Shown here piece after piece: positions 16,735 through 24,669 of a DNA stretch of 64,000 nt (positions are counted from its first letter, which is position 1; the number at the start of each line of letters is the position of its first letter). Source of the DNA: Candidatus Iainarchaeum sp. (lineage in GTDB: Archaea > Iainarchaeota > Iainarchaeia > Iainarchaeales > GCA-2688035); contig NZBU01000001.1 in assembly GCA_002688035.1 (NCBI GenBank), positions 1 to 64,000 of the forward strand, written 5' to 3'. The notes beneath the pieces were generated by a model. That model made no database searches. It saw only the letters and a program-made list of their open reading frames with translations, and was not told where the DNA came from. The translations under genes were made by a program, and so were the position numbers.

Positions 16735-17484
16735 CTAAAAAATATTTATTCCATTCTGTATTTTTTTAACCAAATCAAATGCGCTATAAGCTGCCGTACT
16801 GCTTGTCTTCGGATTTTTTGTGGGTTGTGCCTTTACATCCAAAACAAAGTTGCCGAAAGCGTGCTTGACATTTAGAGTGTGCCTGTTTCCTCCACAGTCA
16901 GGATCGGAAACAAGTTTTACAGTAGTCTTGTCAAAACCGATTCCGTTAAGGGAAACAGTGGCACTAATGTTAATGTTCTTAGGATATGCTTTGCAAGCTT
17001 CTCTTGCAGTGCCTTCAAAAATAATTGTTTTCTCAGAATCCTCTCGACCCCAGCCCTTTGGGTTTTTCCTTGAAACAATTTCAACTTCCTCAAGCTCAGA
17101 CTGCATTGCCTTAAGCAGGTCTATTGCTGCAATCGCTCCACTCGGAGCAAAGAGTTTTGTTCCATTAGACTTGCATAAGCCCTTAACTTTTTCTTCAAGG
17201 CCTTTGTCTGCAAAAGCCCCAACACTAAGAACAAGAAAGTTTGTTGTTGAAAGCACATGCTCGGCGTACTGCCCGATTGCCTGCTGGGACGCAGCCTCAA
17301 TAACCAAGTCTGGTTTCTTCGCACCCATTTCACTAATCGAATTGATTACAATGTCTTCTGAAAAGTCTTTTACTTTCTCAGGATCAATATCAAGAACAAA
17401 GCATAGTTCCAGTGAGGAATCTTCCTGGATTCTCTTAACTAGAAAACCTCCAATCGTGCCTACTCCTATTAAACCAATTTTCAA
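16735..17484 (-). CDS. nadX: L-aspartate dehydrogenase
   Basis: It oxidises aspartate to iminoaspartate with NAD(P)+, replacing flavin-dependent NadB. The N-terminal GVGTIGGFL is the Rossmann loop; the middle has LFAPSGAIAAIDLLKA and a C-terminal GGNRHTLNV with the catalytic His, all typical of NadX. I place the start at TTG 17484 (MKIGLIGVG), because GGGGTG lies six bases upstream; a GTG at 17493 would add three residues. It is followed closely by nadA. Confidence 0.93.
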   Translation of the reverse strand: MKIGLIGVGTIGGFLVKRIQEDSSLELCFVLDIDPEKVKDFSEDIVINSISEMGAKKPDLVIEAASQQAIGQYAEHVLSTTNFLVLSVGAFADKGLEEKVKGLCKSNGTKLFAPSGAIAAIDLLKAMQSELEEVEIVSRKNPKGWGREDSEKTIIFEGTAREACKAYPKNINISATVSLNGIGFDKTTVKLVSDPDCGGNRHTLNVKHAFGNFVLDVKAQPTKNPKTSSTAAYSAFDLVKKIQNGINIF

Positions 17485-17508
17485 CCCAAACACCCCTAAG
17501 ATTTAGAA

Positions 17509-18579
17509 TCACAAAGAAATTAATGCTTTTGGTGCATTGCTCAGCTTCCGACATTTACCTGTTTTTACCACAATATCGTCCTCAATCCTTATTCCAAAGC
17601 CTTTGAGGTATACGGCGGGTTCTACGGTAAGCACCATATTCCTTCCAAGAACTGTTTTGCTGTCAGGTAGGAATCCGCATGGAGCGTCATGAGTTTCAAG
17701 ACCTAAGCCATGACCTAAACCATGAACAAGCTTTTGCCCAGTGCTCTTTTTTAAGAATGATGAGACTTTTTTGAATATTTGCGAAGCACTTGCTCCCTCA
17801 ACGCTTAGTTCCTCACCAATCTTTTTTGCTTCAAACACTGCACTGTAAACCTTTTGCTCCTGCTTTGTTGGTCTGCCAACTGAGAACATTCTTGTTAAAT
17901 CCCCACAGTAACCTTTGTAACGAGCACCGCAATCAATCAGAATCAAGCCCTTGCGAATTTTTTTGTCAGAGGGAACATGGTGTGGGAAAGTACTATTCCG
18001 ACCATTAGCCACTATGACAGGGAATGCAAGAGATTCTCCTGTTTGCTCGCGCAGCAAAATCTCGATTTTCAATGCAAGCTGTTTCTCAGTTATCCCTTTT
18101 CTGAAAAGTCTGGGAACTTTCCTGAGAACCTTCTCCGTTATTTTTGCGGCTTTTGCAATCTTTTCTATTTCAGCATTGCTTTTTATGTTTCGGGTTTCCA
18201 TCAACTGCTCTGAGATATCTACAAAACGTTTTTTTGGCAAAGCCTTTTGCAGGGCTTTGAAAGATGAAATAGTGTAAATAGATTTGTTTACCCCGATCTT
18301 TTTTCCTTTGAGTTCTTTTTTCAAAAGGGACTCCATCTCTTTTCTTTTTTTGACGGTTTTGATTCTGAGTTTTTTTCCTTTTACTTCAGGATCAAGAACT
18401 GTGCGCACAACCAACGGCTTCTTCTTTTTACCAAGGAGAAGAAAGTTATTGGTGAGAAAGCCAGAAGGCAAACCAGAAAAATAGGGAAATGAAGCATCAG
18501 GATTGTTGGGGAATGTCCTTAGCGCAATAGCATCTACTTTAGTTTTTCCAAATAGTTCTTTTATTCTCTCGCGCATCAT
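17509..18579 (-). CDS. M24 family aminopeptidase (Xaa-Pro dipeptidase type)
   Basis: The protein has a creatinase-like N-terminal domain (about 1-130) and a pita-bread M24 domain. Metal ligands are visible in LIDCGARYKGYCGDLTRMF (two Asp), HGLGHGLGLETHD (His), LTVEPAVYL (Glu) and GIRIEDDIVV (Glu), so it should be an active di-metal peptidase removing N-terminal residues before proline. I choose the ATG at 18579, which overlaps the stop of the upstream M29-like gene as ATGA; an upstream start at 18609 would add ten residues. The two peptidases form one unit. Confidence 0.9.
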   Translation of the reverse strand: MMRERIKELFGKTKVDAIALRTFPNNPDASFPYFSGLPSGFLTNNFLLLGKKKKPLVVRTVLDPEVKGKKLRIKTVKKRKEMESLLKKELKGKKIGVNKSIYTISSFKALQKALPKKRFVDISEQLMETRNIKSNAEIEKIAKAAKITEKVLRKVPRLFRKGITEKQLALKIEILLREQTGESLAFPVIVANGRNSTFPHHVPSDKKIRKGLILIDCGARYKGYCGDLTRMFSVGRPTKQEQKVYSAVFEAKKIGEELSVEGASASQIFKKVSSFLKKSTGQKLVHGLGHGLGLETHDAPCGFLPDSKTVLGRNMVLTVEPAVYLKGFGIRIEDDIVVKTGKCRKLSNAPKALISL

Positions 18580-20357
18580 ACCACGAGCTTTCCCTTCTTC
18601 ATTATCCAAATTTCCTTACCCTTGGGTGTTTCAACCCACATATCTACTTTTTGCCTTGGGCAATTGAGAACAATGTCACAGTGATAAGTTGATTCTCTGT
18701 TTGGCTCGTAGCCAGAGCCAAGTGCTATGTGCATCATGCGCGCAAGCTTCTCAGTTTCAATCAAATACCTTGAAATCTTTGCCTTTGGATTAGTATTTAT
18801 TGCTATTTCACCAACCCTGTCAAAGTTCTTTTTATAAGTGTTGATAATTGTTTTTGGCATACTCTTGCTTTTCTCGTAAAGCTTTATCATCTTCCAGCTG
18901 TCGCGCTTTCTCTTGTTAAAGGCATTAACAATTTTCTTCTGGCCGCTCTTCACTTTATATCTCCCATGCTTGATCTCGACTACAAAAGGCTTCTTGTTTC
19001 CAATGATATAACTTTGGTCAACATTTATTACTACATCTCCAACATATGTTCCGTTCAAGTCATAAGGGGTCCAGAAGACCTCGCCACCTGGAAAATTACC
19101 ATAGCGACCATGATTTACTTTAAAGATTTTACTGGCTTCCCGCTCGGTTTTCGGGTTAACCTCTATGTCAGATGCAAGAATAGGGCTCTTTTTCTTCAAT
19201 ACGCGGGTCATATCAAGTCGCAAGTTTGTTTGTAAGTTTCCCATCTTTTTTCCTTTGACAAAAAAAGTTTTGCCCTGCTTAAGTACATGCCTTATTCGGT
19301 CATCCATCCTGCGCAGCTCAAAGTAGTCCACATAGCAAGTGCGAATAAAGTTTTCCAATGGAAGTGTTTCAGTTATTGCATACCTTGTTTTTGGATCGCG
19401 CTTGTCAATCTTTGATTGCGTAAGCCAATAGGGCTTAAGGAACATTTGACCAGGACCCTGCCATCTACTCTTCCTGTTCGGAGTTGGATAGCCAATATTC
19501 ATTCCAAAGAAGTGCTTTCCACCATAACCTTTCCCGTGAATTCCAAAAGCGGCATCGCTTGGTTTCAAGCGATCATAACGTAGAAGCTTTGAAACTTTTT
19601 TGAATTTTTTAAACCATGGTTCGTTGATATTTTTTTCGTACTCACAGCCAACAAGTGTGGCGCCAAGATCGGAAATTCTTTCCAGCTTGTCAAGTTGAGA
19701 CATTCTTGTGGTACTGGAGCCAAGAGAAACTTTTTTGCACATCTTTTTGGCAGCCAATGCCATGGCATAGCCGATTGAAAGATTGTCAAGATAATCGTCA
19801 AGTGGTAATTGCAAATCTTTTTTAGTTGGAATAAGTTCGAATGAAACCGAGAAGCGCTCGCTCTTTCTAAGATTGTAACCTTGCCCTAGGATTCTCTTAC
19901 ATGTTGCAAGTAGTTCGCGCCACTTGCGTTTCTTAAACCACTTGGTCTGGAATTCAAGTTCAGTTCCATTAACATAGAAAACTTTTTTGCTCGCGATAAT
20001 TGTAAGCTCGGGTTTCTTAAACAATTTTTCAAAGTACTTGCTCTTTGTTTTCTTGTTCACGGAGGCAATGAACTCGTCAAGGACCTCTTTCTCCTTACTA
20101 CTCTTTACTCTGGCAGCCCAAGTGCGCTTTAGTGCAGAAAGCATTTCGCTGTTCTTGTGCACAACAAAAAGATTCATGTCAGCTTTAAGTTCATGAATGG
20201 CACGGCTGAGTGGCGCAACAGAGTAGAAAGCTTGGTCACTTTCAAGCGGAATCTCAACAACACAAGTATTGCCCTTCTTAACCATCTTCCTAAGCTTGGT
20301 GCGATAGTATGCAACCGCCTTGTCAAATTCCTTAATTTTGTATTTCATTAACAGCAC
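18576..20357 (-). CDS. Divergent M29-like metallopeptidase (aminopeptidase)
   Basis: This 593-aa protein is larger than the usual M29 aminopeptidases (about 410 aa) but shows their signature region: NFPGGEVFWTPY (about 400), EIAINTNP, then ETEKLARMMHIALGSGY and ESTYHCDIVL near the C-terminus, corresponding to the metal-binding E, H and D/H residues of M29. The N-terminal 250 residues, rich in Lys, are not recognised beyond an SVAPLSRAIHELKA stretch. It is translationally coupled to the M24 peptidase through ATGA, and a divergent 54-aa gene lies just upstream. The peptidase call is from motifs only; activity is not certain because the spacing is unusual. Confidence 0.65.
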   Translation of the reverse strand: MLLMKYKIKEFDKAVAYYRTKLRKMVKKGNTCVVEIPLESDQAFYSVAPLSRAIHELKADMNLFVVHKNSEMLSALKRTWAARVKSSKEKEVLDEFIASVNKKTKSKYFEKLFKKPELTIIASKKVFYVNGTELEFQTKWFKKRKWRELLATCKRILGQGYNLRKSERFSVSFELIPTKKDLQLPLDDYLDNLSIGYAMALAAKKMCKKVSLGSSTTRMSQLDKLERISDLGATLVGCEYEKNINEPWFKKFKKVSKLLRYDRLKPSDAAFGIHGKGYGGKHFFGMNIGYPTPNRKSRWQGPGQMFLKPYWLTQSKIDKRDPKTRYAITETLPLENFIRTCYVDYFELRRMDDRIRHVLKQGKTFFVKGKKMGNLQTNLRLDMTRVLKKKSPILASDIEVNPKTEREASKIFKVNHGRYGNFPGGEVFWTPYDLNGTYVGDVVINVDQSYIIGNKKPFVVEIKHGRYKVKSGQKKIVNAFNKRKRDSWKMIKLYEKSKSMPKTIINTYKKNFDRVGEIAINTNPKAKISRYLIETEKLARMMHIALGSGYEPNRESTYHCDIVLNCPRQKVDMWVETPKGKEIWIMKKGKLVV

Positions 20358-20359
20358 TT

Positions 20360-20524
20360 TTATTTTTTTTTCAGCATTGGTAAGCCAGTGATACTGTTCT
20401 CGATAATCTTGTATCCTTCAGGCAGCTCAGCGCCGTCCTCAGGCTTCTTTGAAAAGTAGAACAATTTATCGCGCTGATGCAAATAATATTGTTTTCCCTT
20501 GCTATTAGTATGCTCGTAACCCAT
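20360..20524 (-). CDS. Small conserved archaeal protein (54 aa)
   Basis: A short frame from ATG (20524) to TAA (20360) encodes 54 residues starting MGYEHTNSKGKQYYLHQRDK and ending TGLPMLKKK. The pattern YEHTNSKG-x-x-YYLH ... YFSKKP ... LPEGY-x-I-x-EN-x-x-TGLP is one I recall in small uncharacterised proteins of archaea and some bacteria; no function is known to me. It ends two bases before the start of the M29-like gene and would be co-transcribed with it. The plus-strand DHH gene starts at 20598, leaving 73 bases for divergent promoters. Confidence 0.8.
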   Translation of the reverse strand: MGYEHTNSKGKQYYLHQRDKLFYFSKKPEDGAELPEGYKIIENSITGLPMLKKK

Positions 20525-20597
20525 GAAATTCCCCCTAAACAGTAATGATAGAAATAACTGGCTTCAATTATTAAACCTTTTCCCTATTTTAGCTTTT

Positions 20598-21677
20598 ATG
20601 CGGAAAACCGAATTATTGAAGCGTTTTAAGGCCTTCTGCAATGGTCTGAAGAAGACCGATAGAATAGCTTTGCTTCACCACTCTGATCCTGACGGCTTTT
20701 GCTCCGGGCTAATTACTATGAAGGCCATCAAAAAGATTACGGGGAAATTGCCCGAATATATTTCACCCTATGAGTATGGCAACCAAGAGCAGGCAGACAA
20801 GCTTGTAAGGGTTACAAAACGAAAGAAACTCAATAAGCTTATTGTTGTGGACGTTGGAATTGATGGGGGCAGTAATTGGAAGGAAATGTTTGTAGCTTTT
20901 GAGGAAGTACTTATAATAGACCACCACAAGATTTACCAGGACCTTAACAGTAAAAAAGTTGTTTTTCTGAAAGCAAAATGGTTTTCAAAAAAAGACCCTG
21001 CGCAGTATGCCTGCAGCAAACTCTGCTTTGATTTGTTTAACAAAATTGTGGATATCAAGAAAACAGATTGGATTGCCAGCATTGGAATTTTTGGAGACAT
21101 GTCATTTAGGAGCTGGAAGAGCTTTGTCAGGAAAACTGTTAGGGAGAGTAACTTTGAACTTGAACTGCTTTGCGAACTGCTCGAGCTTATTGCGGCAACA
21201 GAGGTTATGGCTGAACATAGGATGGGCACACTGCTCATGGAGTTCTACAATGCGAAAAGCCCAAGGACCCTTACAAAAAGTGTTTTCTGCAAGTACACAA
21301 AGGGGCTGCGCAAGGAGCGGGACAGACTAATCAATGGTTTTACGGAAAAAGCAGACTATTATCCGGAAAAAGAACTTTTTGTCTACGAAATAAAAACAGA
21401 TCGAGAGGGAATAAAGAGTTATGTCATAAATGAAATTAGTACTGTTCTCCCAAATCAAACAATTGTAGTGATACAAGATTCTGGAAACTCTGATTTGAGG
21501 ATTAGTGGAAGGAGACAAGACTACAAGGTTAAGATTAATGAGCTTATGGAGAAATCTGTGATAGGAATCCCGAATTCAAATGCAGGCGGACACATTCCTG
21601 CTGCAGCTGCACGCATACCAAAGAAATACAAGGCAAAATTCAAAAAGAATTTGCTACGAATAGCAAAGAAAGGTTAG
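20598..21677 (+). CDS. DHH family phosphoesterase (RecJ/NrnA-like)
   Basis: The 359-aa protein has the DHH order of motifs: LLHHSDPDGFCSG (motif I), VVDVGID (motif II), IIDHHKIY (motif III, the DHH), GIFGDMSF (motif IV), and a C-terminal DHHA1-like end with SNAGGHIPAAAARI. Such enzymes use Mn2+ to cleave phosphodiesters: single-strand DNA or RNA ends, nanoRNA, or pAp. Archaeal members include the GINS-associated nuclease, but this copy lacks any nearby replication gene. The ATG at 20598 (MRKTELLKRF) is preferred over 20523, which would add 25 residues overlapping the divergent 54-aa gene. Confidence 0.85.
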   Translation: MRKTELLKRFKAFCNGLKKTDRIALLHHSDPDGFCSGLITMKAIKKITGKLPEYISPYEYGNQEQADKLVRVTKRKKLNKLIVVDVGIDGGSNWKEMFVAFEEVLIIDHHKIYQDLNSKKVVFLKAKWFSKKDPAQYACSKLCFDLFNKIVDIKKTDWIASIGIFGDMSFRSWKSFVRKTVRESNFELELLCELLELIAATEVMAEHRMGTLLMEFYNAKSPRTLTKSVFCKYTKGLRKERDRLINGFTEKADYYPEKELFVYEIKTDREGIKSYVINEISTVLPNQTIVVIQDSGNSDLRISGRRQDYKVKINELMEKSVIGIPNSNAGGHIPAAAARIPKKYKAKFKKNLLRIAKKG

Positions 21678-22666
21678 GCTTTTCCAACTTTAAATTTTTT
21701 TATTGCTTTTTCTATTTCCCCTATGTTCTCTCTTTGAGTTGGTGGAATATAAGCCATGCCAAGCTTGTTGTAGATTTCTTTCTCGGTTTTGCTTACAAGA
21801 ACTTTTTCTTTTTCAAACAAGCCGTATTCGGAAACTTTCCAGCCTTTCTTTTGCGCCAGTCTTCTCAAAGAAATGTTGTGCTGTTTGCTCCCAGTAAAAT
21901 AGAGAAGTGCGGAACCCCACTGCACAGGCTTTACCGCGCGCAAATCAACCTGAATCCCCTTAAAACTTATGCTTGATTTTGTTGAGCCCTTCATTAAAAC
22001 TTGCTCCACACCCTTGATTGAAGTGAAAAAATCCATTACACTTTCCGGCTGGTTTGTTGCAACAAGAATATCTACGTCATGTACCGTTGGCTTTTTTCTT
22101 CGCAGTGAACCGGCGAGTTCAGTTCGCAGGGCTGTTTTGCATCTTTTTTGAAGCGCAGTCTTAACCTGATTTGCAATAGGGAGTACCTGTTCCAATGCAA
22201 TTCTCTTTTCTTTTGACGCACTAATACTTTTCAAAATCTCGACTTCGCTCTTTTCTCCAAAGCCATCTAGGCCACGGATGCGATGCTGCTCTGCCGCCTT
22301 CTTCAAATCCTTTAAATTCTTTACTCCGAGTTCTTTGTAGAGCTTAATCATCTTCTTGGAACCCAAACCTTGAATTTGCCCAAGGTCATCAACATTAACA
22401 GGAACTCGTTTCTTCAGGTTTTCAAGGGAGCGCGACTTTCCTGTTTTAATTAGCTCCTCAATCTTTTTTGCGATTGCCTCTCCAACCCCTGGAATTTCTT
22501 TTAGTGCTTTAAGACCCCCTGATTTGTAGCGCTCTTGAATTGGTTCCTGTAGGTTTTCGATGGAGCGGGCAGCAGTCCTATAAGCACGGGGCTTCCACTG
22601 AACGTCTTTCATCTCCAGTAAATCAGCGATCTGAAAGAAAATTTCGGCAATCTCCTGATTTTTCAT
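21674..22666 (-). CDS. Family X DNA polymerase (Pol beta-like) without PHP domain
   Basis: The 330 aa contain an N-terminal 8-kDa-like/HhH region (1-90, with LKEIPGVGEAIAKKIEEL), a second helix-hairpin-helix (about 90-130) and the nucleotidyl-transfer palm: AGSLRRKKPTVHDVDILV carries the GS-R and DxD motif, and IQVDLRAV the third Asp. It should fill short gaps in base-excision repair. Bacterial and many archaeal PolX proteins carry a C-terminal PHP exonuclease of about 250 aa; this one ends at the thumb/fingers (YNKLGMAYIPPTQREN), so it lacks it. Its stop overlaps that of the convergent DHH gene by four bases. Confidence 0.9.
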   Translation of the reverse strand: MKNQEIAEIFFQIADLLEMKDVQWKPRAYRTAARSIENLQEPIQERYKSGGLKALKEIPGVGEAIAKKIEELIKTGKSRSLENLKKRVPVNVDDLGQIQGLGSKKMIKLYKELGVKNLKDLKKAAEQHRIRGLDGFGEKSEVEILKSISASKEKRIALEQVLPIANQVKTALQKRCKTALRTELAGSLRRKKPTVHDVDILVATNQPESVMDFFTSIKGVEQVLMKGSTKSSISFKGIQVDLRAVKPVQWGSALLYFTGSKQHNISLRRLAQKKGWKVSEYGLFEKEKVLVSKTEKEIYNKLGMAYIPPTQRENIGEIEKAIKKFKVGKA

Positions 22667-22681
22667 ATCGAAACCTTAATT

Positions 22682-22948
22682 TTAATCTCTGGCTTTTCTG
22701 TCCTCAAAGTTGTTAGAGCACTTCTCGCTACAGAACCAATAAGTTTTGCCATGAATTACACGTTCAATGCTGTTCTCCAAATCAACGTTCTTGCCGCATG
22801 TTCCGCACTGAAGCATTTTAGGATTTTCATATCCTTCCATAAAACCTGCTTCCGCCGGAGTTATTTCACTGTCATCCAATTGATCCTCTCGGTCAGCCTC
22901 ATTATAAATATCGTCGTCAGGACTTTCCTCATCTTTTCTCTCAGCCAT
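22682..22948 (-). CDS. TRASH/YHS-type zinc-ribbon protein
   Basis: The 88-aa protein has a long acidic N-terminal half and a C-terminal metal-binding module CGTCGKNV ... YWFCSEKCSNNFEDRK, typical of TRASH/YHS domains that bind a metal ion such as copper, iron or zinc in trafficking or sensing. I place the start at ATG 22948, with GGAGG eight bases upstream; a TTG at 22963 is less likely. It lies 15 bases before polX on the same strand. Confidence 0.75.
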   Translation of the reverse strand: MAERKDEESPDDDIYNEADREDQLDDSEITPAEAGFMEGYENPKMLQCGTCGKNVDLENSIERVIHGKTYWFCSEKCSNNFEDRKARD

Positions 22949-23012
22949 TGCACATTCCTCCAATTTAATATAATAGATTAATTAATAAAAAGTAATTCGC
23001 CTTAATAAGAAT

Positions 23013-23588
23013 ATGGAATTGTCCGAAGCTTTAAAGGAGAGGCGCACCATAAGGCGCTTTCAGGGCAAGCCAGTGGAATTCAAATTACTCGGGACTTGTG
23101 TGGAAGCAGCTCGCTTGGCTCCAAGCGCACGCAACACTCAGGAACTGGAGTTTATTGCCGTGAACAAGCCTGAAACTGTTGGCGAATTAAATGGAGTTGT
23201 GAGATTTGGCGGCGTTGTCAAAGAGAAAGGAAGGATTAAGGGAGAGGAACCCAAATCATTTATCATAATTGTTTCTGATGACCTTAGGTCTGACGAAGAT
23301 TACACAAAGACAAATGTCGGCATTGCAGCAGGGGCAATTGTGCTAAGTGCATGGGAACAGGGCCTTGGCTGCTGTATTATGGGTGCGATTGACCGCGAGA
23401 AAATAGAGGAAATCCTCGGCACTCCAAGGGAGTACAGTGTGGAGCTTGCTATTGCAATCGGCTTTCCCTCTGAGAACCCGGTGCTTGAAGAGGCTGAGGA
23501 TGATAAGCTTGGTTATTGGGTTGAAAAGGGAGAATTGCACATACCAAAAAGAAAGCTTGGAAAAGTATTGCACAAGAACAAATGGTGA
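23013..23588 (+). CDS. Nitroreductase family protein
   Basis: The 191 aa start with the family opening LKERRTIRRFQGKPV and contain APSARNTQ (FMN phosphate site) and the GIAAGAIVLSAWEQGLGCC stretch, followed by AIAIGFPSE. It should be an FMN-dependent oxidoreductase, usually dimeric, using NAD(P)H; the substrate is unknown. The stop overlaps the start of the VOC-family gene by seven bases (ATGGTGA), so the two are translated together, perhaps as a small detoxification pair. Confidence 0.9.
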   Translation: MELSEALKERRTIRRFQGKPVEFKLLGTCVEAARLAPSARNTQELEFIAVNKPETVGELNGVVRFGGVVKEKGRIKGEEPKSFIIIVSDDLRSDEDYTKTNVGIAAGAIVLSAWEQGLGCCIMGAIDREKIEEILGTPREYSVELAIAIGFPSENPVLEEAEDDKLGYWVEKGELHIPKRKLGKVLHKNKW

Positions 23589-24016
23589 ACAAGATGAAAT
23601 TTAACAAGCTCATCCCAGAACTATCTGTTTCTGATATAAACAAAAGCCTTGAGTTCTACACAAAAATCCTCGGCTTCAAAGTTGAGTACGAGCGCCCTGA
23701 GAAGAAATTCGCTTTCCTTTCCTTGGGAGAGGCACAGATAATGATTGATGGCAATAGCAACGGGGGACAAGAGTTTAAAACAGGAAAGCTTGAGAAGCCG
23801 TTTGGAAGAGGAATCCACTTTCAAATAGAACTTAAAAAAATAGAGCCTGTGCTCGAATCAATAAAAAAAAGCGGCTGGCCGCTCAAAAGCAGCCCAAAAG
23901 AATACTGGTTTAGAAAAGACAAAGAACTGATTGGAATGAAAGGTTTTCTGGTGCAAGATCTAGACGGCTATCTTCTCATGTTCAACCAGCACATTGGAAA
24001 CAAACCAGTAAAGTAG
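23582..24016 (+). CDS. VOC superfamily protein (glyoxalase/bleomycin-resistance type)
   Basis: The 144 aa have the paired beta-alpha-beta-beta-beta modules of the vicinal-oxygen-chelate fold: LIPELSVSDINKSLEFYTKILGF at the N-terminus, GRGIHFQIEL in the middle and LVQDLDGYLLMF near the end. Family members hold a metal for glyoxalase, dioxygenase or resistance reactions, or simply bind drugs. The E/H ligands are partly present (H in GIHFQIE, and D/Y in DLDGY). Which reaction it performs is not clear. Confidence 0.85.
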   Translation: MVNKMKFNKLIPELSVSDINKSLEFYTKILGFKVEYERPEKKFAFLSLGEAQIMIDGNSNGGQEFKTGKLEKPFGRGIHFQIELKKIEPVLESIKKSGWPLKSSPKEYWFRKDKELIGMKGFLVQDLDGYLLMFNQHIGNKPVK

Positions 24017-24033
24017 AACAGTAAACTATTTTT

Positions 24034-24567
24034 TCACTTCTTTTTTCTGAACAAAAAAGTCGGCAAAACAATTGCTGCAAGCAACGCGATTATTCCTGTT
24101 GAAACTTCCATTTCATTGAATTCGATTCCTATGAATTCGGGGACGCAGACATTGGCTCCAGTAGTTCCACAGCCAAGTGTTGGATTAGCCCACCAACAGA
24201 ATTTGCTTGGAGTCCCTGGTTGAAAGTATACTACGCAGTCAGTATAGTTGGTTTGATTTGCACAATTTGGCGTTGAGGTATGTTTTCCACCAATAGTGTA
24301 TTTCAAATAGCAGTTTGTTCCCGACTCCTGTCTACATTTTCCTGTTCCCGTTCTCCAACCACACCTACGACCCGATGCCACAGGCCCTGTGCTAAGTATC
24401 GAATAATAATTTGGGCAATCCCCCTCTGCCAAAATCTGCCAGCAAGCCTGATTAGGAGTGCCTGTAGTTGTTGTTTCAATATAATTACTACAAGTGATTG
24501 CAAACGCCGTTTCTCCAAACAACGCCACTAGCACCAAAACCAAAACAAACAGACTTACAGCCCTCAT
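24034..24567 (-). CDS. Cys-rich exported protein with PEF-type C-terminal sorting tail (paralog 2)
   Basis: The 177 aa comprise a signal peptide (1-23, cleavage near AFA), a threonine-rich extracytoplasmic part with 11 cysteines in CxNY/CGW-type modules, and a tail: CVPEFIGIEF, a membrane segment with STGIIALLAAIVL (about 155-172), and FRKKK. This tripartite tail resembles archaeosortase sorting signals such as PEF-CTERM. I infer that the protein is exported, disulfide-bonded and processed by the archaeosortase at 56163. The ATG lies 23 bases from the shared 14-bp promoter element. Function of the mature protein is unknown. Several N-x-T sites (NQT, NYT) could be N-glycosylated. Confidence 0.85.
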   Translation of the reverse strand: MRAVSLFVLVLVLVALFGETAFAITCSNYIETTTTGTPNQACWQILAEGDCPNYYSILSTGPVASGRRCGWRTGTGKCRQESGTNCYLKYTIGGKHTSTPNCANQTNYTDCVVYFQPGTPSKFCWWANPTLGCGTTGANVCVPEFIGIEFNEMEVSTGIIALLAAIVLPTFLFRKKK

Positions 24568-24590
24568 TCAAAAATATATATATATAGTAT

Positions 24591-24604
24591 AATTTAATTG
24601 TTTC
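24591..24604 (-). promoter_or_regulatory. Shared promoter element of Cys-rich gene 2
   Basis: On the minus strand it reads GAAACAATTAAATT, identical to 4081-4094 and 51279-51292. It lies 23 bases before the ATG at 24567, fitting a BRE/TATA unit of a leaderless mRNA. An additional (TA)n run occupies the spacer, which is not shared by the other two copies. Confidence 0.7.
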
Positions 24605-24669
24605 TAATGAGAACATGCTCAACTCAGAGCCTACCTATTTTAATTAAATAAAATTAAAAACTATTGCGT

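Noticed and set aside
24568-24590. (TA)n run before Cys-rich gene 2 as a phase-variable repeat
   Set aside because: It is short, and lies in the spacer between promoter and start; nothing shows variation. Kept only as a remark.
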